A stretch of 21,726 nucleotides of DNA from an uncultured Porphyromonadaceae bacterium (GTDB lineage Bacteria > Bacteroidota > Bacteroidia > Bacteroidales > Muribaculaceae), in the NCBI GenBank assembly GCA_947175225.1, contig CAMWLX010000014.1, positions 1 to 21,726 of the forward strand, in the 5' to 3' direction. Below are positions 14,978 to 21,726 of this stretch, piece after piece. The position numbers were made by a program, and so were the translations under genes. Below the pieces are notes generated by a model that did no database searches, was not told the DNA's origin, and saw nothing but the letters and a program-made list of their open reading frames with translations. How positions within the stretch are numbered: position 1 is the stretch's first letter; every line of letters starts with the position of its first letter.

Positions 14978-17900
14978 TTAGTTTGTGTCATTTATTCCAT
15001 GTATTATTTTATCTTTGCCCGCTGTCCGGTATTCTGTCGGTGTCATCCCGGTGTAGCGTTTGAAGAGGGTTGAGAAGTGAGACTGGGCATTGAAACCTAA
15101 GGAATAAGCCACTTGGGCAATGTCGACGTCGCCACGCGAAAGCAATTCGCAAGCCTTACGCAATTTTACATTTCGTATGTAGTCGCTGGGGGCTACCCCC
15201 ATCAAATCTTTCATCCTTCTATGAAGCTGAGATCGGCTTAGACCTACGGCATCGCTGAGCCCATCAACATTCATCGCAGGATCAGAAAGGTTGTCGTTGA
15301 TATAAGCGTTGATTCTATCTACAAGATCCTCATCAATGCCCTTCACTTTAGGAGCCTCTATAGCATTGACAGATTCCTGACTGCCGGAAAATTTTCCTTT
15401 GAGCTTGCTTCTGGTAGAAAGAAGACCGGAAATCATACCTTCGAGTTCATCGATAGCGAAAGGCTTTGCCAGATATCCGTCGGCTCCGTTCTTCCATCCT
15501 TTAATCCTCTCATCGTTGCCGGCAATAGAACTGAAAAGAATCACCGGGATATGTTGGGTAGCCATATTAGTCTTAATCCTTCGCAAGAATGAGATTCCAT
15601 CGACTTCGTTCATTTTTATGTCGGTCACAATTAGGTCCGGAAGTTTTTCGGAAAGTTCCTTCAAAGCAGTCTCTGCATTCGGCATTGTCACTACTTTATA
15701 AGTCGAGCCAAGACACTCCTTTATATAATCTCTCAACTCCTGATCATCATCGACCACCATGATCCTGCATCTATTACCGGACTTCGCCGGCTTTACAGGA
15801 TCCGCCACCGAAGGCAAAATTGCCGGAATATTACGATGCTTGACATCATCATTGCTCATCGTCTCTGCAGGAGCAGCAGGAATAAGAGGAAGAACCACAG
15901 AAAAGACACTTCCCTTTGTGCCGTCGTCTCTATTTTTTGCAGTGATCTCTCCTTTATGGAGCTGCACAAGCCTCAAGCAGAGATCAAGGCCAATTCCGAA
16001 ACCGGAAGCATTTCCGTGATGATACTCTCGATTTCTATAAAATCTGTCGAAAAGATGGGAGATCATCTTGGAGTCAAGGCCTATACCTGTATCAGTCACT
16101 GTCACAGAATATTTCTGTTCGCCCAACAGGGAGGATATTTTCTTCAGCTTCACCACCACATTTCCTCCCTCCGGAGTATATTTTATCGCATTGGAAATCA
16201 GATTTACAAGAATCTTATCGAGATTGTTGCAGTCTACTTTTCCCCAAAGTTCCTTCTCACTGCAGACAAAAGAGAGAGTCTGCTTTTTTTCTTTTGCCAT
16301 AGGCTGGAACATCTCCACAAATTCCTCAATAAAGGCCTTGATATCCACATCGGTAAAGATAAGCCTCATCTTTCCTTTCTCAATCTTACGCAGATCGAGG
16401 AGCTGGTCGACGAGATTAAGCACCCGCTGCCCATTGCGGCGCATCGTGAGAAGCTGAGACGTGGTCTCAGGCGAATGATTTTGCTTAAGAAGAGTCTCTA
16501 CAGGATTAAGCATAAGAGTGACGGGAGAACGCAATTCGTGAGAAATATCCATGAAATATTTGATCTTCGTCTCATAAAGCTCTTCTTCCCTCTTGTTTTT
16601 CACCACCTTATATATAAGCCCTCCCATGGCGAGGATCATCAGGAAATATGTGGCATATGCCATGTTAGACAGATACCATGGAGCTTTGACATCGAGATCC
16701 ATTTCTCGGATGTCAGAAACCATGTCGTTTTCCCATCCTCTCAGCCTGAGCTTATGGCGCCCGGACTCCAAAGGGGGGAGATAGATTACACTTTCTCCCG
16801 GGGCTGAAGAATGCCACGTCTCCCCTTCCCCATCGAGTTGCCATTCATACCGGAGATCGGATGGATCACGAAAATCAAGAGTTGACAATCTAATCACAAG
16901 AGAATTATCCTTATGAGAAAGATGTATAAGGTCAGGATCTCCAACCTTACCTTCCAACATCAGCGATGAACCGGCACGGCTTTCGATGGTCAGACGGCGA
17001 CCATTGACGTACAGACCGGTTATTTTGAGGTTGCTTCCGAATGAAGCAGGCATTACTGAGTCAGGATCAAACATGACAAGGCTTTCAAAATTACCTAACA
17101 AAATCTCTGACGGAGACATCCTACGGTCGGAAAAAACATAGGAAGTCTTTGACACACCCGACATTCCGCCATAGGACCTGATCTTGCTGTCGGCATCAGG
17201 AAGGTAGGCGATACCTTTCATCGTGCCAATCCATATCCCTCCTTTATCATCAGACTCAAGGGTACGCACGTCGTTGTCGGGAAGTCCCTCGAGGACAGTG
17301 TATTTTTTTATCAGCCCTTTTTGACGCGAATAATACATGAGCCCCCTGTCGGTAGCTATCATCACGCCTCCGGGATAGTCACAGACATCGTTGACTACAC
17401 CTTTGAAGAATGGCGACTGCTCGATAGGCATCAAGTTGTCGACCTCCGGGTCATAACAAGCTATTCCACTGTAGCCTCCAATCCAAATTCGGCCATCAGA
17501 AGTGTGGGATATGCCGGAATAATAACCACATGAAAGGAGATTGCTTCCACCTACCGGATAAAACCACTTTTCATCGTGAGTTACAGGATTATAGCGAAGA
17601 ACCCCAATCTCACCAAAAGCTGCCACAATATTGCCATTTTCACATGAAGAAACCACGACTCCGGGATAAGGGGATGACGGTTGAATGATTTTTGACAAAG
17701 CAAGCGACTTGGAATTTACACTCCAGATTCCCTCACGCGCCACACCGACAAGGACTCTCCCATCGGAATACTTGCTCAAAGAAGTCACCGGCGCACCCTG
17801 CGACACAACTATTTTCCTGACACCACCATCGTCATCGAAAAAAACAACCTTCCCATTATTTAAACCAAACGCTATGACATTGTCAATGACACACATGGAA

Positions 17901-18979
17901 GTCAATTCAGCACCCCCTTCCTCACGAAGGATGTTGGCGAGAGACTTAATAAAAAAAGTTCCTTTATGCGCCGGAGCCATAGCCAATCCCTTATTGTTGC
18001 AACCCATCCACAAATTCCCAAGATGATCGACATAGACACTTCCAATTTTCAGGGAGGAAAGTTCAATATTGGAAGAAGTGAATCTATTGGCACGTTGAAT
18101 ATTCGTAGCATTGTGTTTCACTTCCCACAGACCGTCGCCGGCTGTCGAAATATATGTCACATCGCCGGAAGAGCAAATTTCAGTCACTTTTATCCTTTCT
18201 TTTCCGACTATATTGAGCGTAGTCAAAGCCCTTGAATTAAGGTCAAGACGAAAAAGCTCATATTGGGAAGAAAGGATTAAGGAGCCGCCCGGTTGCCAAC
18301 AAATCTTCGACACATTAGCCCCAATCTTAGCAAGGAGCTCTACACTGCAATCGGGATTCAAGCGGCAGACAGATCCTCCTACAGTCGTGAAAAATATCTC
18401 ATTATTGTCAACACTGATCATTCGGCTGAGACTTGTCCCGTCGTCAAAAGAGAGCTTAATAGGATCCACCTTTATTACCGGCTCATCAGACTCTATCGAA
18501 TTCATGTCGACAGTAAAAAGGCCTATACCGGAGACAAGAAACAACAATCTGCCGTCGGGAAATTCAGCCATATCACGGACATAGCCGTTAAGCGCCATTC
18601 CGGGCAATTTTGCAAGGCGAAAAGAATTGGAATTTTCATCGTATAGGTTAAGGCCATCTACCGTGCCGACCCAGGTCCTTCCTTTGCTGTCGGAATAAAG
18701 ACTTACAATCTTATTGTCGCTTATCGAGTGCGAGTCGCGCTCATCATTTCGGTAAAGGTCGGCATGGTTGCCGTCAAATCGGAGAAGCCCGGCGTCGGTT
18801 CCAACCCACAGGAAGCCATCCCGATCGTTGCAAAACGACGAGTAATTGCCTGCAAGGACTTTTCTTTGGTCGTAGAGGCGAACCGAGATGTCGTTGATAG
18901 CGACAGCATCAGATTCGCTAAGTAAGCCAAGCGAAAGCAGCAAAATGCGACAGATGATTTGAATTTTCGTAGCCTTCAT
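14978..18979 (-). CDS. Hybrid two-component system sensor/regulator (HTCS) with AraC-type DNA-binding domain
   Basis: The 1333-residue protein is a complete one-polypeptide two-component system. A signal peptide (about 1-25) is followed by a periplasmic sensor of beta-propeller repeats (about 45-640, with repeated DGFLWVGT-, GRTWVGT-, GNLWMG- and GGIWIG-type motifs). A Y_Y_Y domain (about 690-765) and one membrane helix (about 769-791) come next. The kinase core has HisKA (MDISHELRSP, His814) and HATPase_c (LISNAIKYTPEGG; VTDTGIGL; GFGIGLDL). The receiver domain (about 1071-1185) has DDD at 1077-1079, phospho-acceptor Asp1120 and Lys1172. The C-terminal AraC HTH spans about 1220-1318. All key catalytic residues are present. 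Such regulators bind an oligosaccharide in the periplasm and activate the adjacent susC operon. AT-rich inverted repeat 14955-14970 just after the stop is only a weak terminator candidate. Confidence 0.96.
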   Translation of the reverse strand: MKATKIQIICRILLLSLGLLSESDAVAINDISVRLYDQRKVLAGNYSSFCNDRDGFLWVGTDAGLLRFDGNHADLYRNDERDSHSISDNKIVSLYSDSKGRTWVGTVDGLNLYDENSNSFRLAKLPGMALNGYVRDMAEFPDGRLLFLVSGIGLFTVDMNSIESDEPVIKVDPIKLSFDDGTSLSRMISVDNNEIFFTTVGGSVCRLNPDCSVELLAKIGANVSKICWQPGGSLILSSQYELFRLDLNSRALTTLNIVGKERIKVTEICSSGDVTYISTAGDGLWEVKHNATNIQRANRFTSSNIELSSLKIGSVYVDHLGNLWMGCNNKGLAMAPAHKGTFFIKSLANILREEGGAELTSMCVIDNVIAFGLNNGKVVFFDDDGGVRKIVVSQGAPVTSLSKYSDGRVLVGVAREGIWSVNSKSLALSKIIQPSSPYPGVVVSSCENGNIVAAFGEIGVLRYNPVTHDEKWFYPVGGSNLLSCGYYSGISHTSDGRIWIGGYSGIACYDPEVDNLMPIEQSPFFKGVVNDVCDYPGGVMIATDRGLMYYSRQKGLIKKYTVLEGLPDNDVRTLESDDKGGIWIGTMKGIAYLPDADSKIRSYGGMSGVSKTSYVFSDRRMSPSEILLGNFESLVMFDPDSVMPASFGSNLKITGLYVNGRRLTIESRAGSSLMLEGKVGDPDLIHLSHKDNSLVIRLSTLDFRDPSDLRYEWQLDGEGETWHSSAPGESVIYLPPLESGRHKLRLRGWENDMVSDIREMDLDVKAPWYLSNMAYATYFLMILAMGGLIYKVVKNKREEELYETKIKYFMDISHELRSPVTLMLNPVETLLKQNHSPETTSQLLTMRRNGQRVLNLVDQLLDLRKIEKGKMRLIFTDVDIKAFIEEFVEMFQPMAKEKKQTLSFVCSEKELWGKVDCNNLDKILVNLISNAIKYTPEGGNVVVKLKKISSLLGEQKYSVTVTDTGIGLDSKMISHLFDRFYRNREYHHGNASGFGIGLDLCLRLVQLHKGEITAKNRDDGTKGSVFSVVLPLIPAAPAETMSNDDVKHRNIPAILPSVADPVKPAKSGNRCRIMVVDDDQELRDYIKECLGSTYKVVTMPNAETALKELSEKLPDLIVTDIKMNEVDGISFLRRIKTNMATQHIPVILFSSIAGNDERIKGWKNGADGYLAKPFAIDELEGMISGLLSTRSKLKGKFSGSQESVNAIEAPKVKGIDEDLVDRINAYINDNLSDPAMNVDGLSDAVGLSRSQLHRRMKDLMGVAPSDYIRNVKLRKACELLSRGDVDIAQVAYSLGFNAQSHFSTLFKRYTGMTPTEYRTAGKDKIIHGINDTN

Positions 18980-18998
18980 GATGTTTCGATTAATGTTG

Positions 18999-19006
18999 CA
19001 AAATTA
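18999..19006 (-). promoter_or_regulatory. Candidate -7 element of the HTCS gene
   Basis: The minus strand reads TAATTTTG, a full TAnnTTTG match, 20-27 bases before the ATG. It would give a very short leader of roughly 10-15 nt. No good -33 element is visible at the expected spacing, so support rests on the hexamer and its position. Confidence 0.3.
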
Positions 19007-19035
19007 ATTAGAAACAACGAAAGAATATTTACATA

Positions 19036-19052
19036 TTTGTCGCAAAGACATA
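19036..19052. promoter_or_regulatory. Second candidate operator, related to the susC1 palindrome
   Basis: ATTTGTCGCAAAGACAT shares ATTTGTCGCA and the outer GACAT with the palindrome upstream of susC1, but the second arm is shorter (GACA against TGCGACA). It lies upstream of the candidate HTCS -7 element. The likeness suggests autoregulation by the HTCS protein; this is inferred. Confidence 0.35.
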
Positions 19053-19143
19053 AAGAGTTGGCATTAGAATTTCAAATTCGTCTCAGATATATTATTTTTT
19101 GTAACTGCAGTATCCTAAACCCTATTTCTTTAGACGTTACAAT

Positions 19144-19210
19144 ACGCGCCCGGAGGCAGCTTTCCACAACTTTTGTCACAGTTGTGGAAAGCTGCCTCCG
19201 GGCTTAGCGT
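19144..19210. repeat. Long perfect inverted repeat (23-bp arms) after the GH31 gene
   Basis: Arm 19148-19170 (starting GCCCGGAGGCAGC) is the exact reverse complement of arm 19181-19203. The loop is 10 nt (TTTTGTCACA). Outside the arms, ACGC (19144-19147) and GCGT (19207-19210) can pair past a 3-nt bulge. It begins 16 bases after the GH31 stop codon. No T-run follows on the coding strand, so it is not a classic terminator, though the stem should strongly protect or block the 3' end of the GH31 mRNA. It carries no transposase and no clear target-site duplication. Confidence 0.85.
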
Positions 19211-19219
19211 GGGCTATAA

Positions 19220-21634
19220 TTACATTTTCACCGTGAGACGTTTTCCGGTGTATTTGACTTCTTTGGAAGTGCCATCGGGGAGGACCACCTTGAAGGTGCG
19301 CGTCCGGAGCATACCGTCGTAGCTACCTTTACGGGCATCAATTGTGAGAGTCTTAGCCTTATCGTTCCAGTTCATAGGAATCTTGGTGAACTTGCCATCA
19401 AGATAGTTGAAACCGTCGCCTTCATCTTCGTAAAGCACAAATTCGGCATTGGCGCCCGGATAAACATTGAGCGTGAGAAAATCCCATGGCTTTTCAGACG
19501 TGTATTGCATATCTTCAGCAAGAGGGATTATGCTTCCGGCTTTCACATATAGTGGAGAATATGCGAGAGGGGCGTCGGCCTTTACAGTCTCACCTCCGGC
19601 TAACCTCTTTCCAGTCCAAAAGTCATACCAATCAGTGCCTTTTGGAAGATACACCTCGTAGGTCTTGTTCAGAGTCCAATCCACCACGGGCCACCCCTCT
19701 TCTGAGAGAGTCACTTCCTGCTTATTCCAACCACTGATTTCATCGGTCTTGACAATTTTCTCTTCCGTATAGAGGGGATCCAATACCGGGCAAACGAGAA
19801 TGTTGCGACCGAACATGAATTCCCTGCCATTGTCCCACGTGTTCTTGTCATCCTTGAAGTCCATGAAGAGAGCACGCATGAAGCTGTCGTCGTTTGCGCT
19901 TACGCGGCGTGCAGTACTGTAGATATAAGGCATCAGACGGTAACGAAGTTTTATTGCATCGAGCAGAGCGTCATATACGGGTTCTCCGGCTTTGCCGTAA
20001 TAGTACAATTCTCGATATGAGTCAGCCCCGTGGCTTCGCATCATAGGATTGAAAAGCCCGAATTGCATCCAGCGGACTGACAGCTCTTGGAATTGGGGAT
20101 TCTTGGCAGCGGATGTCGGATCCCAGTTTTTGTTATAACTTCCTGAGAAGAAACCTGCTATGTCCGTATTTACATTGGGGTTGCCTGTAAGGGTATGGTT
20201 GAGCACGAGAGGCACTTGATTGCGGAAGTTTTGCCAAGAGCTCCCTACATCGCCGCTCCAAGACTGCGAACCGAAGCGTTGCTGCCCTGTGAAGTAGGAT
20301 CGAGTGAGGATAAACGGGCGTTTTTGTTTGTCTTCGGCACGCTGATGAGTATCTACACCACTTACACACATGAACGGGAAGAGATTGCGTACAGAGCGGT
20401 AGGAACCGAGAGCTGAAGGTTGATCAAGATCTGAGTCTTTATATTGCATGTGGTCGGGGTCGGTTGAGTCCATCCACCATGCGTCGATTCCCATAGAGTG
20501 GAGACGCTTCAGATGCTTCCAATATATGTCGCGTGCTTCGGAACTGTAGGCATCATATACGCGGACACCGGAGAGATAGTCGCGGCGTGGAGGCCATTCC
20601 GTAAGTCCGGATTCAGGCCATGTCTCGAAATCGAAAAGAAGACCCTTATCTTTCAGTTCCTTATACTGCTTGGTCTGCGGACCGAAGCTTTGCCAGATGC
20701 TGATGCTGATGTGGGCATTGTTGTCGTGGACCTTGTCGATCATTTCCTGAGCACGGTTGAAGTCAGGGTTTATAAACTCCATGGCATTCCAGGTGTAGTT
20801 GCTACCCCAATATTGCCAGTCTTGTATAATACCATCGAATGGAACTCCAAGTTCGCGGTATTTATTCACAACTTCGAGAAGTTCATCCTGAGTTTTGTAG
20901 CGTTCGCGGCTTTGGTGGAAACCGTAGGTCCATAATGGCATCATGGGGACGCTGCCGGTCAGCCAGCGGATGTCGGCAATGACACCATCGGCATCGCCTC
21001 CATACATGAAGTAATAATCTACAAGGTCGCCAACTTGGCTTTCAAGTTCGAGAGTCTCGTTGTCGTTGAGATTTGTGGGAGCATAATTGTCCCAAAATAT
21101 GCCGTATCCTTTTATGCTTTGGAAGAAGTGGGCGAAGTCCTCAAGATTTGACTGCTGCATGAGGCGGTGTTCGCCACGTTGCGACATCTTGCCATTCTGG
21201 AGCATACCTATGCCGTAGATAGGTTCGTCGGCTTCGAGGGCGAAGCTTTGCATCACTTTATAGGAGCCTTTGTCGATGCCTTCAGTAATAGGAGTGAAAC
21301 CGTATTTCCCCTCGGAGACGAGGAGTTCGCCATCTGGTTTGTAGAAACTTACTTTGCCTGTCTTGTTTTCAGTCACGACTTTGAGTGCTGAACTTTTGTA
21401 AACTTTGACATTATCGTCAATCGTCCCGGTCACTTTCACGTTTTCGGGTTTTGCTATCACCACAAGCGATTCCCTATCGTTGGCCTTTGCGCCATCAGGG
21501 TATTTAGTAATCCTGACGATTTCCGGGGTGTAAAACTTGACAGAGACTTTTTCCTCCGCTTTTGACGGGAAAACTGTCATAGCTATAAAAAACAGTCCCA
21601 TCAAGGAAGTAAGAGATATTAGATTTTTTTTCAT
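19220..21634 (-). CDS. Secreted GH31 glycoside hydrolase, probably alpha-xylosidase type
   Basis: The 804-residue protein has a signal peptide (cleavage near SKA, residue 26) without a lipobox, so it is probably periplasmic. An N-terminal beta-sandwich is followed by the GH31 barrel. The nucleophile motif WWMDSTDPD gives Asp389 and WSGDVGSSW gives acid/base Asp462. Other family blocks are PLWTYGFHQSRERYKTQDEL, GIIQDWQYWG and RWMQFGLFNPMMRSHG. C-terminal beta domains including a DUF5110-type end follow (about 720-800). The WWMDST(D/E)PD form is typical of alpha-xylosidase-like members, whereas alpha-glucosidases usually show (F/W)NDMNEP. The family also contains alpha-glucosidase and other activities, so the substrate is uncertain. 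No PA14 insert is seen. It should remove alpha-linked residues from imported oligosaccharides. It is separate from the susCD operon, with its own upstream region and a long inverted repeat behind it. Confidence 0.92.
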   Translation of the reverse strand: MKKNLISLTSLMGLFFIAMTVFPSKAEEKVSVKFYTPEIVRITKYPDGAKANDRESLVVIAKPENVKVTGTIDDNVKVYKSSALKVVTENKTGKVSFYKPDGELLVSEGKYGFTPITEGIDKGSYKVMQSFALEADEPIYGIGMLQNGKMSQRGEHRLMQQSNLEDFAHFFQSIKGYGIFWDNYAPTNLNDNETLELESQVGDLVDYYFMYGGDADGVIADIRWLTGSVPMMPLWTYGFHQSRERYKTQDELLEVVNKYRELGVPFDGIIQDWQYWGSNYTWNAMEFINPDFNRAQEMIDKVHDNNAHISISIWQSFGPQTKQYKELKDKGLLFDFETWPESGLTEWPPRRDYLSGVRVYDAYSSEARDIYWKHLKRLHSMGIDAWWMDSTDPDHMQYKDSDLDQPSALGSYRSVRNLFPFMCVSGVDTHQRAEDKQKRPFILTRSYFTGQQRFGSQSWSGDVGSSWQNFRNQVPLVLNHTLTGNPNVNTDIAGFFSGSYNKNWDPTSAAKNPQFQELSVRWMQFGLFNPMMRSHGADSYRELYYYGKAGEPVYDALLDAIKLRYRLMPYIYSTARRVSANDDSFMRALFMDFKDDKNTWDNGREFMFGRNILVCPVLDPLYTEEKIVKTDEISGWNKQEVTLSEEGWPVVDWTLNKTYEVYLPKGTDWYDFWTGKRLAGGETVKADAPLAYSPLYVKAGSIIPLAEDMQYTSEKPWDFLTLNVYPGANAEFVLYEDEGDGFNYLDGKFTKIPMNWNDKAKTLTIDARKGSYDGMLRTRTFKVVLPDGTSKEVKYTGKRLTVKM

Positions 21635-21644
21635 ATTGTTGAGT

Positions 21645-21704
21645 ATTGAAGTTGTTTAAACTTATTTACGAATTGAAGTTGTTTAAACTTATTTACGAAT
21701 TGAA
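21645..21704. repeat. 27-bp tandem duplication in the GH31 upstream region
   Basis: Two exact copies of a 27-bp unit (beginning ATTGAAGTTGTTTAAAC) occupy 21645-21671 and 21672-21698, with the first six bases of a third at 21699-21704. Each copy contains the palindrome GTTTAAAC. On the coding strand each carries TAAGTTTA, one mismatch from the TAnnTTTG -7 consensus. For the upstream copy a TTG lies 20 bases further upstream. The repeat is 11 bp before the GH31 ATG, so it may duplicate a promoter or a regulator site. Confidence 0.8.
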
Positions 21705-21726
21705 AAATATACAATGAAGAGTTAAA

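Noticed and set aside
15836..16807. Open frame of 323 codons on the plus strand
   Set aside because: It lies wholly opposite the kinase part of the HTCS gene, whose conserved motifs are unbroken. The product has no recognisable family or signal and is rich in His, Phe, Leu and Arg, as expected from an antisense shadow.
19148..19203. Insertion-sequence ends
   Set aside because: Only 10 nt lie between the arms, there is no transposase gene, and no target-site duplication is visible.

Overview
The window reads as part of a polysaccharide utilisation locus (PUL) of a gut-type Bacteroidota, probably order Bacteroidales. The grounds are tandem SusC/SusD pairs, a one-protein hybrid two-component regulator, many lipoproteins with a Cys at about residue 19-22, TAnnTTTG-type promoter hexamers and no obvious Shine-Dalgarno sites. 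The species cannot be fixed from the sequence. All credible genes lie on the minus strand, so transcription runs from high to low coordinates. There are no tRNA, rRNA, CRISPR or insertion-sequence genes.

In order of transcription: a secreted GH31 glycosidase (21634-19220) stands alone and is followed by a very long perfect inverted repeat. Next is a 1333-residue hybrid histidine kinase/AraC regulator (18979-14978). A 255-bp gap then holds a palindrome and a candidate promoter. It leads into a tightly packed operon: SusC1 (14722-11612), SusD1 (11552-9696), SusC2 (9662-6849), SusD2 (6834-5077), a DUF1735-type lipoprotein (5063-4032) and a GH10-like lipoprotein (4012-2372). Spacers inside the operon are 13-59 bp. 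After a 175-bp gap carrying three short palindromes come two secreted proteins of unknown function (2196-751 and 658-68), separated by an intrinsic terminator. The last one stops at an in-frame amber codon, and homologous coding sequence continues beyond it to the window edge.

The order SusC-SusD-SusC-SusD-lipoprotein-GH10 lipoprotein matches the xylan utilisation system (xusA-B-C-D-E-xyn10C) known from Bacteroides and Prevotella. A xylan-type or related beta-linked hemicellulose is therefore the best guess for the ligand. The main surprise is that the protein in the xyn10C position keeps the GH10 fold pattern, with a carbohydrate-binding-like insert, but has lost both catalytic glutamates and the conserved substrate-contact motifs. 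It looks like an enzyme turned into a surface glycan-binding protein. The only intact catalytic enzyme in the window is the GH31, so the depolymerising enzymes must lie elsewhere.

Inferred working model: the regulator senses an oligosaccharide in the periplasm and may act through a TGTCGCA-type palindrome found upstream of susC1, with a related site upstream of its own gene. The two SusCD pairs import oligosaccharides captured by the lipoproteins and secreted binding proteins, and GH31 trims alpha-linked side residues.
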